From NCBI RefSeq assembly GCF_015667585.1, contig NZ_JADPEG010000004.1, positions 62,001 through 126,000 on the forward strand: a stretch of DNA of 64,000 nt. The letters are read 5' to 3'. Below, in pieces: positions 23,113-31,696 of this stretch (position 1 is the stretch's first letter; each line of letters begins with the position of its first letter). The translations under genes were made by a program, and so were the position numbers. The notes under the pieces were generated by a model, which saw nothing but the letters and a program-made list of their open reading frames with translations, did not search any database and was not told the DNA's origin. The stretch comes from Clostridium sp. D33t1_170424_F3. Lineage in GTDB: Bacteria > Bacillota > Clostridia > Oscillospirales > Acutalibacteraceae.

Positions 23113-23295
23113 ATGAAATGCCCGTATGCAGTGAACACCAGGATCATTACACAAATTAGTTTTGAACACGATGACAACGGTATTCCGACCACCCAGACGG
23201 CGATTGAAAATCAGGAGATCGCCTTCCCAGACTGTCTTGAACGCGACTGCGCCGCTTGGATTGATGGCCGTTGTCAGTACCGCGGCGTGAACTGA
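23113..23295 (+). CDS. Small Cys-containing phage protein, 60 aa
   Basis: MKCPYAVNTRIITQISFEHD with a C-terminal FPDCLERDCAAWIDGRCQYR. Four conserved-looking Cys suggest a zinc site. GGGAGG precedes the ATG. Similar short proteins occur at this place in clostridial siphophage head operons; function unknown. Confidence 0.6.
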   Translation: MKCPYAVNTRIITQISFEHDDNGIPTTQTAIENQEIAFPDCLERDCAAWIDGRCQYRGVN

Positions 23296-23309
23296 AAGGA
23301 GGTGATCCC

Positions 23310-23330
23310 ATGTCTCCCGGCGCAGGGTAA
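23310..23330 (+). other. Six-codon open frame behind a very strong ribosome site
   Basis: AAAGGAGGTGATCC, a full anti-16S match, lies directly before ATG and a frame encoding MSPGAG then TAA. It may be a leader mini-gene or a ribosome-loading site before the scaffold gene. It is not a normal protein gene. Confidence 0.3.
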
Positions 23331-23429
23331 AGCGCACGTCCCGGGCAGGACGTTAAAATGCCTTTTTGTTATGTCGGAATCTGCATCCTCTGGCTAAGAA
23401 CGGAGGGTGCAATAAAAGGAGAAATCGAA

Positions 23430-24155
23430 ATGAGAATCAAAAGAAAAACCTTTTTGAGTATTGTACGCCGTTGGGATGGAGGCGGCGCCGGTAATGCAGC
23501 AAGCGCGGGAAGTGCAGAAGTCACGGCAGGAGCAGAACCCACTTCCACTTCCGCAGCCGCGGATGCAGGGGTGACGCAGGGAGGCGCAGGTGAGGGAGCT
23601 GCCGCACCAAATTACGACGACCTTATCAAGACAGACAAAGGGCTGCAGTCCTGGCTGGACGGCCGGGTGAACGCGGCCACCACAACTGCTGTGAAAAATG
23701 CGCTGGAAAAGGAACGTATTCTGGCCGACGAGAAAGCTACGGAAGCCGAAAAACTGGCCAAGCTGTCGGAAGGAGAGAAGCAGGAATACCTGTACAAAAA
23801 AGCGCAGAATGAAATTGCGCAGCTCAAGGCGCAGAATGCTGCCCGCGAGTTGAAGGACCAGGCGATGAAACTTGCCGCCGAAAAAAAGATCCCGGTCACA
23901 TTGGCAGAGTTATTGCCCTATGAGAGCATGAAAGCCGACGATGTGGCAGCGCGCATGGACGGTCTCAAGGCGGTGTACGATCAGGCGGTTGCCGACGGAA
24001 TTGCACAGGCACTTTCCGGCGCTGGAACTCCACAGGCGGGTGGGAAACCGCAGGGAACGTCCTACACGTTGGAGCAGCTCAAAGGAATGTCGGCCGAAGA
24101 GATCAATAAAAATTGGGATGCCGTGAAAGCGTCCCTTGAACAGAAAGGAAGATAA
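23430..24155 (+). CDS. Capsid scaffolding protein (DUF4355-like)
   Basis: 241 residues. An Ala/Gly-rich low-complexity start (GGGAGNAASAGSAEVTAGAE) is followed by a charged helical middle (KLSEGEKQEYLYKKAQNEIA) and a short C-terminal helix (YTLEQLKGMSAEEINKNW). This is the pattern of phage scaffolds, which fill the prohead and then leave. It lies directly before the major capsid gene. AAAAGGAG precedes the ATG at 23430. Confidence 0.82.
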   Translation: MRIKRKTFLSIVRRWDGGGAGNAASAGSAEVTAGAEPTSTSAAADAGVTQGGAGEGAAAPNYDDLIKTDKGLQSWLDGRVNAATTTAVKNALEKERILADEKATEAEKLAKLSEGEKQEYLYKKAQNEIAQLKAQNAARELKDQAMKLAAEKKIPVTLAELLPYESMKADDVAARMDGLKAVYDQAVADGIAQALSGAGTPQAGGKPQGTSYTLEQLKGMSAEEINKNWDAVKASLEQKGR

Positions 24156-24158
24156 AAC

Positions 24159-25010
24159 ATGGCAGTTACCACTTTTATCCCTACCATTTGGAGCGCCAGA
24201 TTATTGGCACATCTGGACGCATCCCACGTTTATGCAAATCTGCTAAATCGGGATTACGAGGGGGAAATCAGAGGCTACGGCTCCACCGTGAAGATCAACC
24301 AGGTGGGTGAAATCACCGTGAAGGATTACGTGAGAAACGGAAATCTGGAAGACCCGGAGGAGCTTTCCACTGAGGATCAGACGCTCACTATTGACCAGTC
24401 AAAGTATTTCAATTTCCAGCTGGATGACGTGGACAAGGCGCAGATCAGGGCGGCTCTCATGGACGCGGCAATGCAGCGGGCAGCCTACGCGTTGAGCGAC
24501 GTCTCCGACCGTTTTGCAGCCGATCTGCTGGCGAAAGGAGCCGGAAATAAAATCGGAACTACCGCTGCGCCGATCACACTCACGAAGGACAACGCGTACG
24601 AGCAGTTGGTAGTCATGAAAAATACCCTGGATAAAAAGAATGTCCCCTCCGCCGGCCGTTGGGTTGTAGTTCCTCCGGAGTTTGAAGGGCTGATGCTGTT
24701 GGATCAGCGCTTTGTTGGCACAGGCGGAACCCGCGCGGAAGAAACCCTCACAAACGGCGCAATCGCCCGTGCAGCCGGGTTTACGATCTACAAATCCAAC
24801 AACACACCGGTGACATCCGGAAAATACAGCATTCTGGCCGGGTACAACGGGGCGGCGACCTACGCGGAACAGATTGTTGAGACGGAGGCGTACCGCATGG
24901 AGAAGCGTTTTGCGGATGCCGTGAAGGGCCTGCATGTATATGGCGCGAAGGTTACCCGCCCGGAGACGCTCGTTTTGCTGACAGCTTCCTTCACTGCTTC
25001 CGCGTCTTAA
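24159..25010 (+). CDS. Major capsid protein
   Basis: 283 residues starting MAVTTFIPTIWSARLLAHLD with NLLNRDYEGEIRGYGSTVKI. The family looks P22/N4-type major coat (HK97 fold) as found in Clostridium siphophages. It follows the scaffold by 3 bp and precedes connector genes. It forms the icosahedral shell. The end ETLVLLTASFTASAS is short of any decoration domain. Confidence 0.88.
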   Translation: MAVTTFIPTIWSARLLAHLDASHVYANLLNRDYEGEIRGYGSTVKINQVGEITVKDYVRNGNLEDPEELSTEDQTLTIDQSKYFNFQLDDVDKAQIRAALMDAAMQRAAYALSDVSDRFAADLLAKGAGNKIGTTAAPITLTKDNAYEQLVVMKNTLDKKNVPSAGRWVVVPPEFEGLMLLDQRFVGTGGTRAEETLTNGAIARAAGFTIYKSNNTPVTSGKYSILAGYNGAATYAEQIVETEAYRMEKRFADAVKGLHVYGAKVTRPETLVLLTASFTASAS

Positions 25011-25011
25011 T

Positions 25012-25338
25012 ATGGACATCAAAGTGTATAGCCGGCTTGAGGAACAGCTTCCCGGCGTCCCGTTTGAGCAAATAGAACTGCTGATGCACGATGCGGAATC
25101 CGTTGTCAAGCAGATAACGCGCCGAGATGATGTGTCGGCTTATGAAGCTGGAATCCGGGCTGTAGCGGTAATCCTGTATAACCGCATTGGCCGTGAAGGG
25201 GAGTCGGCGCACAGTGCCGGCGGTGTATCGGTAAGCTATGATGATCTGCCGGCGGCTGTGCGGCACCTCCTGCCGCAGCCGTTAACATCAATCGCAGGAA
25301 AGAGGTTTGAACATGTGGCGACCGAATCCGAGAAATAG
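25012..25338 (+). CDS. Head-tail connector, gp6-like
   Basis: 108 residues, helical, starting MDIKVYSRLEEQLPGVPFEQ. Position directly after the capsid gene and the size fit an adaptor that binds under the portal. It overlaps the next gene by 26 bp. Assignment rests mainly on synteny. Confidence 0.6.
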   Translation: MDIKVYSRLEEQLPGVPFEQIELLMHDAESVVKQITRRDDVSAYEAGIRAVAVILYNRIGREGESAHSAGGVSVSYDDLPAAVRHLLPQPLTSIAGKRFEHVATESEK

Positions 25339-25654
25339 CCGAAAAATTATCCTGCGCCGAAATGTGCAGGATACTGACAAAAAAGATGAATTCGGCCACC
25401 CGGTTTGTACGACGCAGGACACGAAGGTCACCGCAGAGGTATATCCATATTCCGATCCTGTTAAGCGGCAGGCGATCGGAATAACGACGGAACAAGCCTA
25501 TACAGTGCTCATGCGGGGATTGGCGCCGCAGCCGGACGACGAGGTAATCATCAGCGGCAAAGTATACCGGATTGCAGCGATATCGGACTACATAGACACG
25601 GCCTGCGAACCTGTAAAAATAATCGCAGCTGATACTGGGAGGTCGGCGGAATGA
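25313..25654 (+). CDS. Head closure/minor capsid protein
   Basis: 113 residues with a basic start (MWRPNPRNSRKIILRRNVQD) and a beta-rich remainder (VTAEVYPYSDPVKRQAIGIT, DDEVIISGKVYRIAAIS). The second connector position usually holds the stopper, SPP1 gp16-like. AAAGAGG precedes the ATG at 25313. Confidence 0.6.
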   Translation: MWRPNPRNSRKIILRRNVQDTDKKDEFGHPVCTTQDTKVTAEVYPYSDPVKRQAIGITTEQAYTVLMRGLAPQPDDEVIISGKVYRIAAISDYIDTACEPVKIIAADTGRSAE

Positions 25655-26043
25655 ACGACCTTGATAATCTGATAGCACAGTTGAAAAACAGCAAATTACA
25701 GGTGGATATAGCGGTTGAACGTGGGGTGCGCAAGGCCGGGCTGCATGTCGAGGGGGATGCAAAGCGTTTGTGCCCGGTTGATACCGGGCGCTTACGATCC
25801 AGCATAGCCACTCACGGCGAATATGAAGGCAGTAATTTTGTAGCTGAAGTAGGGACAACCGTTGGATATGCCCCATTTGTGGAGTTTGGCACTGGTCAGC
25901 GCGGCGATCCGGAAGTGCCGCACAGGCAAGATTGGATGGGACAGCCTCCGCATCCGTATCTACGCCCTGCTCTGCAGGAAAATACCGAGAACGGGAACAT
26001 AGATAAAATTGTCACATCAGAGTTGAAGAAGGTGCTGAAATGA
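25651..26043 (+). CDS. HK97 gp10-like tail component
   Basis: 130 residues. The pattern KRLCPVDTGRLRSSI, VGYAPFVEFGTG and PHPYLRPAL is the HK97 gp10 signature; members act in tail completion near the neck. It overlaps its neighbours by 4 bp on each side, so translation is coupled. Confidence 0.88.
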   Translation: MNDLDNLIAQLKNSKLQVDIAVERGVRKAGLHVEGDAKRLCPVDTGRLRSSIATHGEYEGSNFVAEVGTTVGYAPFVEFGTGQRGDPEVPHRQDWMGQPPHPYLRPALQENTENGNIDKIVTSELKKVLK

Positions 26044-26441
26044 CTTATACAAGGCCGAACGGCGACCGAGTGGAAGTCTCTGACGCGTATCAGGTGGACA
26101 TCGTTCCTGACATAATAGAAGCAGGCAGCCGGGCGGAACCCGGGATACAAACCGGGTGGTTTCCGGCGCGGCCCCGGTATCCCGCAGCGGTCTTTTATCT
26201 GTTATCCTCTGTGTTGGGCGATTATGTGTCCAATGAGGCGCGCAGCGTGTCTTTTACCTACTATTTTGAAGTACGGGCGCTGGATGAACGCGGCAAGGAA
26301 GTTACCGCCCGGAATCTATCCAGTGCCCTTTCTGGAATCTACAGTGCCCGCCGGAGCCAGTATGACGACTCGTTTGAAGCGACCACGGGTACTTACATCA
26401 AAAGAATTACATTTACCTTTAAAGTCAAATTAGGAGAGTGA
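26040..26441 (+). CDS. Tail terminator-like protein
   Basis: 133 residues, beta-rich (RSVSFTYYFEVRALDERGKE, YIKRITFTFKVKLGE). It is the last gene before the tail tube, where the tail terminator is usually found. It also carries a long N-terminal loop (DGDRVEVSD-like RPNGDRVEVSDAY). Function by synteny. Confidence 0.55.
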   Translation: MTYTRPNGDRVEVSDAYQVDIVPDIIEAGSRAEPGIQTGWFPARPRYPAAVFYLLSSVLGDYVSNEARSVSFTYYFEVRALDERGKEVTARNLSSALSGIYSARRSQYDDSFEATTGTYIKRITFTFKVKLGE

Positions 26442-26446
26442 TATTT

Positions 26447-27082
26447 ATGGCAAGTACACCTTTAACCGTTAATGTGACGCCTATTGTGGGCGTTTCTGAT
26501 TTGGTTCTGTTTCCTGTAACTGAGGATACAAAAACGACGCTGACCACCGACGATGCAAATTTAATCGACTTGTCTGAGTGTGTGGTATCCAAGGCTTATG
26601 CGCCGCAGATGGCGGAAGGAGACTTTTATTCTTCGAATAAGAAGCAGAAATCCGTAAAATCCAACAAAGGCGGTACGGTTACCTATGTGATACCGGCGAT
26701 CACCCCTGCGCTGAAAGAACGCGTCCTTGGGGCGAAGAAAAACACAGCAGGCGCGACGGTTCAGGGCTCCAATGACGTATCCCCGGAATATATCTGCGCA
26801 CACAAAGTCAAATTGACAGATGACGTCTGGGTACTGGAAAAGTACGCAAAAGTCGTGTTCGCGACGCCGTCCGAAAAAGCGGAAACCGAGAACGAAAACA
26901 TCAACTATCAGACGGCGGAACTTGTCGGTACGGTGGTCCCTCTCAACTACGAGGTAGCCTTCACCGGCGGCAGCAAAAACGGTGGCTTCCTCTTCAGCGT
27001 CCAGAGTGACGACGAGAAGTATACCGACCTGGAATCTGCCTGGTTTACAAGCGGTACCGCGGGAATTAAAGCGGGTGTTTAA
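26447..27082 (+). CDS. Major tail (tube) protein
   Basis: 211 residues starting MASTPLTVNVTPIVGVSDLV, predicted beta-sandwich, with GGKNGGFL-like GGSKNGGFLFSVQSDDEKYT near the end. It is followed by a GC hairpin and then the chaperone and tape measure, the conserved order. Hexamers of it form the tail tube. TAGGAG precedes the ATG at 26447. Confidence 0.82.
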   Translation: MASTPLTVNVTPIVGVSDLVLFPVTEDTKTTLTTDDANLIDLSECVVSKAYAPQMAEGDFYSSNKKQKSVKSNKGGTVTYVIPAITPALKERVLGAKKNTAGATVQGSNDVSPEYICAHKVKLTDDVWVLEKYAKVVFATPSEKAETENENINYQTAELVGTVVPLNYEVAFTGGSKNGGFLFSVQSDDEKYTDLESAWFTSGTAGIKAGV

Positions 27083-27099
27083 CCGGTATCTTAGTACGG

Positions 27100-27118
27100 G
27101 GGCGGGTAATTCCCGCCC
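27100..27118 (+). terminator. GC hairpin after the tail tube gene
   Basis: GGGCGGG, loop TAATT, CCCGCCC, without a T-tail. It is probably an mRNA stabiliser or partial attenuator that lets the abundant tube protein be made in excess of downstream genes. Confidence 0.5.
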
Positions 27119-27140
27119 TCAACCAATTTAGGAGGAACCT

Positions 27141-27614
27141 ATGAATCTACAGGATTTAAGACGGCCATATAAAACCATCACCATTGCCGGCCAACCGATG
27201 AAGCTGCGGCTGGATCTGAACGCACTCGATTACCTGGAGCGCACCTGCGGCGGAATCGAAAAAGCCGCCTGCGCGGGCGACATTAAAACGCAAAAGCACT
27301 TTATCCGGTCATTTTTGCTCTGCAATTACCCGGAGAACGCCGATCTCTTTAATTCCGACATGGTAGAAGGCTTGAAGCCCAGCCTGTACCAGGTGGGAGA
27401 ATGGTTTGATCCGGATACCATAGCGGCAGTGTCGCTTGAGTTGTACAATCTGGCGCTGGATCAGATGGCGCCGCCGGAGGGTGAGAATAGCCTGGGGGAA
27501 CAGATGCAGGAAACAACGGTGGCTGCGATTGGTGCGCTCTTGAAGTTATGTGGACAGCCGAACTTGGACAAAGCCCTGAAAGTTTTTGGGTATCAACGCC
27601 AAGAGAGATCCTGA
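27141..27614 (+). CDS. Tail assembly chaperone, short form
   Basis: 157 residues, helical, starting MNLQDLRRPYKTITIAGQPM. It lies between the tube gene and the tape measure, the chaperone position. A second frame overlaps its 3' end and is one base back (-1) relative to it; a GTTTTTGGG run at 27582-27590 could allow slippage. The short and extended forms would then coat the tape measure, as in lambda gpG/gpGT. Confidence 0.75.
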   Translation: MNLQDLRRPYKTITIAGQPMKLRLDLNALDYLERTCGGIEKAACAGDIKTQKHFIRSFLLCNYPENADLFNSDMVEGLKPSLYQVGEWFDPDTIAAVSLELYNLALDQMAPPEGENSLGEQMQETTVAAIGALLKLCGQPNLDKALKVFGYQRQERS

Positions 27615-27754
27615 TGCGAATTAATCGGTATATTGCCGTCAAATACGGCTCCGGAAAAAAGTATGACGGGAAGGAACTGATGGTGGGAGGTAAGAAGTAC
27701 GTGCAGTACAGCACACTTGCCGACCTGCGGAAGGATTTCCCTGATGCGAAGTGA
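27614..27754 (+). CDS. Tail chaperone extension, probably made by -1 frameshift
   Basis: 46 residues from an ATG that overlaps the chaperone stop (TGATG): MRINRYIAVKYGSGKKYDGK and so on. The same frame is open back to about 27548, so it can also be read as a C-terminal extension by a -1 shift. The ribosome site is weak (AGAGA), which favours frameshifting or coupled reinitiation. Confidence 0.6.
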   Translation: MRINRYIAVKYGSGKKYDGKELMVGGKKYVQYSTLADLRKDFPDAK

Positions 27755-27763
27755 GGTGAGAGA

Positions 27764-30700
27764 ATGTCTGACAACGTAGTGGCCCGTACCGTCATACAGA
27801 TCGTTGGCGATACATCACAGTATAACAGCAGCATTGACGGTTCAGTGCAGCGTACGGCCGCTCTGAAGGCCGAAGAAAGGCAGCTCTCTCAGGAGTTGCT
27901 GCAGGTGAGGCAGCGCCTCGAAGTGGCGGCAAGGGCAATGACAAGCAATACCAGCGCCCGTGAGAGGAATACCGCCGCAATCCAGAGGGCTGTTGCGCAG
28001 TACGGTCAGGAATCCGAACGGGTGCAGACGCTGCAGCGGATTAAGGCGTCACTGGAACAGACACAGGCACGGCTTAATCAGAGGCTGGATGTTTTCCGCA
28101 GCCGGGAACAGGCGCTCAATTCGCAGTTGTCTGGTGTCAATCAGGCACTGGCGCAGCAGGCGAATCAAACTGCCAGAGTGGCGGAATCCAGCAACACGGC
28201 GGCAGGATCATTGACCACCATGTCGCAGCGGCTTAAATCCATGATGTCAATGCTCAAAGGCTTCTTGGCGATGAGGGTGACGCGGTCTTTTTTGGAATCC
28301 ACCATTGGAAGCCTGTCTCAATTTGAGCAGTACGAAACTTCTTTTGCGGTCATGCTGGGCGATATGGGTAAGGCCAAGTCGCTGATGGAGGATTTAAAAG
28401 ATTTTGCAGCGCGCACGCCTTACACGGTGCCGGATGTAACGCAGAACGCTCAGCTCCTCATGAACTATGGCGTCGAGGCGGAGAACATCATTAAAACCCT
28501 GACGCAATTAGGAGACCTGTCACAGGGCAGTGTGGATAAACTGAACCGCATTTCCCTTGCTTATGGCCAGATGCTGGCGAAAGGGAAGGTTACCGGTGAA
28601 GAACTCCGTCAGATGACCGAGGCTGGTGTACCGCTGACACAGGCACTGGCTGACAATATGGGGATTGCAACATCTGCGCTGATGGGCTTTATCGAAAAAG
28701 GGCAGGTTGGAATACCGCAGCTGGATGCTGCCATCAGCGACCTGACCACAGGAACCGGGAAGTTTGCGGGGATGATGGAAAAGCAATCCAAGACGCTGAT
28801 TGGCCGGTGGAGCACCTTGAAGGACAACATGGGGCAGTTCTTCCGCGATGTCGGAGCAGAAGCGTTTGGGGAAACCAAATCGGGCTTAAAAGGAATATCC
28901 GATGAATTTTTAGCTTTGAAAAAGAACGGAGACCTGGCGGAGCTGTCAAAGCAATGGGGTGCCGTGTTTGGCGCTCTTACAAGTCTTGTACTGGGAACTG
29001 TCAAAGGGCTCGTTGAACACAAAGAGGCTGTCGGTGCGCTGATCGTGGCCTACGGGGCGTATAAGGTGGCGCAGCAGGTGGCAACAGTCGCTCAAATAGG
29101 GCTGAACACTGCGGTGAGCGCCAACCCCTTCGTGGCGTTGGCCGGTGTGCTGATGATGGTCGTAGGCGGTATACTGATGTTTGCCGACGCTGCAAACGAG
29201 ACGGCCAGGGCTGCAAGGGACACCCGAGAAGAACTGGAAAAACTCCAAGGAGAACTGGGGAACCTAGAAACAGCAGGCATTGAATCCGCTTCTGACCGGC
29301 TGGCGGAGCTGGCAACTATAACGGATACGGTTATCCCTCGGATGGAGGAAATCGACCGGACGGTCGAAGACGTATCCATGAAGAAAAAAATGCTGGCCCA
29401 ATACGTCGAAACAGTCAATGAAACGCTGGGCCGTGAAGCCGTCAAAATCGATGAGGTCACCGGCAAATTGCAGATGAACAAGCAAGCCATACTCGAAGAC
29501 ATTGAGGCCCTGAAAGCGCAATCAGAAGCGAAGGCGACACTGGACAAGATGGACGAGTACAACGCCAAGAAGATTGAAGCCGAAGAAGAAATTTACAAAT
29601 CCGGACAACGCTCTAAAGAAAAGCAGGCAGAAATAGCCGAGCTTGAGAAAAAGCGCGATGCGTACGAAAAGCAGTATGGAGAAATTGACGAAGTATCCCG
29701 CAACCACATCGAACAGCTGAGAGACGAACTGCGCGAAGAAGTGCGAATCAGAGGTATGCAGCAGGAAATTATAAATGGAGTCGATGGAGGTTTAGACTGG
29801 CTGACCAAATCCTACGAAGATTATTCTTCTGCTGCCGGCGATGCGCAGGAAGCCACAGAGGGCGTCAACAGCAGCCTGATGGATACGGATGCGCTCATGG
29901 AAAGCCTGGAGGGCAGCGAAAAGCGTCTGAAAACCCTCGCTTCCGCCCAAAAAGAGGCCGCGGACGGTGGACAGTTATCCATCAGTACTATAAGAGCGCT
30001 TGGTGACAGTTATTCACAGCTGATGCCTTACCTTGAGGATTACATGGCGGGAATCATCGATGAAAAGGAACTTATTGAGCAGTTCCCCGCGTTGTACCAA
30101 CAGGAATCGGCGGAATACAGTGCCACCATGATGCAGAAGTACAAGGACAGCGAGGAGTTTTTTGAGGTCCTTAAATCCAACAATGCCGTCCTGTTTAATA
30201 GTTTGGCAGCGGACTATCAAAAGGATGGGACAAATTGGAAGACTTTAGCGCAGGCGAAAGGAGACATCGAGCAAAATTTAATCACACAGTTGTCCCAAAA
30301 ATGGCAGGAGTATTACCGCGCCGTCGGCGGAAACGCCGCAAAGACAGTTCAGGCGATGGAACAGCAGCTGGTACAGCTTAACCAGGAAGCGACCGGTCCA
30401 AAACGCGTGGTTGACCCAATTGCTGAATTTGATAATGCGGCGCAGCGAAAAAAGCTCCAGGGCATGATTGACCTGATGAAACCGCTTACCGACCTCGAAG
30501 GATCCTTTGAACTCAATCTCAAAGATTTTGATATTGATGCTGCTACCAAGAAAGCCGACAAGCAGAAAAAAGAAAGCGCCGAAAAAGAAAAAACTTGGCA
30601 GGAAAAGCTTTATGCAGAGCTGAAATTCAAACGTGAAATGGAACTCATCAGCGAACAGGAGTATATGGACGGTCTGGTCAAAATCCGAGACAGCTACTAC

Positions 30701-31696
30701 GGAATCGACGAGGATAATTACCGAAAATATGCACAGGAAATCTACAAGCTGGAAAACAAGATGAAAGATGACACGAAGAATGCTTTGCAGAGCGCTTTTG
30801 ACGACCAACTCAGTTTGACCAAGGATTACTACGCCAAGCAAAAAGAACTGGTTGAGGAGCAGGCTGACGCGGAAATAGACGCCATCAACAAGAGCTATGA
30901 TGCCCGGATCGATAAAGCCAAAAAAGAGTATGAGGCCGAAAAGGAACGTGTTGACGGTATCATATCCGAGCTGCAGCGGGAGATCGACGCAAAGAAGCGC
31001 GCCAGACAGGAAGAAAAGCTGGACGACGAATTGTCTTTTGCGCAGACGCGTATCCAGACCTTACAGACTCAAATTCGGTATGCCCGTACTCCGGAAGAAA
31101 AAGCGGAACTGGAAAAGGAGCTGAAACGCCAGCAGGAAGAGTTGAAGGACCTCACGGTTGAAAAAGAGGTCAATGATTTGGAAGCAGAGAAGCGCCTTCA
31201 CGAAGAACGCCTGTCGAACTTGGAAGAAGAGTACAAGGAAGAGGAAGCCCGGCTTGAAAAACGGCGCGAAAAAGCCCTGGCCGCCGTAGAGGAAGCCAGG
31301 GACCAGTCTTTAAAAGCGCTCGAAGACTCTTTCAAGGCTTTCGAGGCGGGTTTGTATCAAGTGTATGGGTACGTCAATCAGGAGACATTGTCCATCGGGC
31401 AACGGTTTGCAAACGCCACCAACGACGCCCTCGGAAAAGGCTTTGAAACCGTCAAAACGCAGGCGCAGACAACAATTGACGCGATGGTCGCAAAGGTGCA
31501 GGACGCCGTTGCACGGCTGGAAAGCTCCATTGAGCAGTCAAAACGCTCATACCGGCAAGGCACCGCCGTTGCATACAGCAACAGCGATAACCGTAGTATG
31601 AGCGTTACGAACAATATTTCGCGTGGCCTTACCGAAGGGCAGGTTGCACGGCTGATGGATCGGCAGGCAGAACGGTTGCTATATAGGAGGAGGTAA
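27764..31696 (+). CDS. Tape measure protein
   Basis: 1310 residues, the longest gene of the window. The N-terminal part is coiled; residues about 165-400 contain the TMP signature FARTPYTVPDVTQNAQLLMN-like (FAARTPYTVPDVTQNAQLLM) and LRQMTEAGVPLTQALADNMG. A hydrophobic stretch about 400-485 (AVGALIVAYGAYKVAQQVAT, VALAGVLMMVVGGILMFADA) may insert in the host membrane. A long coiled C-terminus follows. It sets tail length and probably helps DNA entry. Its length suggests a tail of about 190-200 nm at 0.15 nm per residue, an inference. Confidence 0.93.
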   Translation: MSDNVVARTVIQIVGDTSQYNSSIDGSVQRTAALKAEERQLSQELLQVRQRLEVAARAMTSNTSARERNTAAIQRAVAQYGQESERVQTLQRIKASLEQTQARLNQRLDVFRSREQALNSQLSGVNQALAQQANQTARVAESSNTAAGSLTTMSQRLKSMMSMLKGFLAMRVTRSFLESTIGSLSQFEQYETSFAVMLGDMGKAKSLMEDLKDFAARTPYTVPDVTQNAQLLMNYGVEAENIIKTLTQLGDLSQGSVDKLNRISLAYGQMLAKGKVTGEELRQMTEAGVPLTQALADNMGIATSALMGFIEKGQVGIPQLDAAISDLTTGTGKFAGMMEKQSKTLIGRWSTLKDNMGQFFRDVGAEAFGETKSGLKGISDEFLALKKNGDLAELSKQWGAVFGALTSLVLGTVKGLVEHKEAVGALIVAYGAYKVAQQVATVAQIGLNTAVSANPFVALAGVLMMVVGGILMFADAANETARAARDTREELEKLQGELGNLETAGIESASDRLAELATITDTVIPRMEEIDRTVEDVSMKKKMLAQYVETVNETLGREAVKIDEVTGKLQMNKQAILEDIEALKAQSEAKATLDKMDEYNAKKIEAEEEIYKSGQRSKEKQAEIAELEKKRDAYEKQYGEIDEVSRNHIEQLRDELREEVRIRGMQQEIINGVDGGLDWLTKSYEDYSSAAGDAQEATEGVNSSLMDTDALMESLEGSEKRLKTLASAQKEAADGGQLSISTIRALGDSYSQLMPYLEDYMAGIIDEKELIEQFPALYQQESAEYSATMMQKYKDSEEFFEVLKSNNAVLFNSLAADYQKDGTNWKTLAQAKGDIEQNLITQLSQKWQEYYRAVGGNAAKTVQAMEQQLVQLNQEATGPKRVVDPIAEFDNAAQRKKLQGMIDLMKPLTDLEGSFELNLKDFDIDAATKKADKQKKESAEKEKTWQEKLYAELKFKREMELISEQEYMDGLVKIRDSYYGIDEDNYRKYAQEIYKLENKMKDDTKNALQSAFDDQLSLTKDYYAKQKELVEEQADAEIDAINKSYDARIDKAKKEYEAEKERVDGIISELQREIDAKKRARQEEKLDDELSFAQTRIQTLQTQIRYARTPEEKAELEKELKRQQEELKDLTVEKEVNDLEAEKRLHEERLSNLEEEYKEEEARLEKRREKALAAVEEARDQSLKALEDSFKAFEAGLYQVYGYVNQETLSIGQRFANATNDALGKGFETVKTQAQTTIDAMVAKVQDAVARLESSIEQSKRSYRQGTAVAYSNSDNRSMSVTNNISRGLTEGQVARLMDRQAERLLYRRR

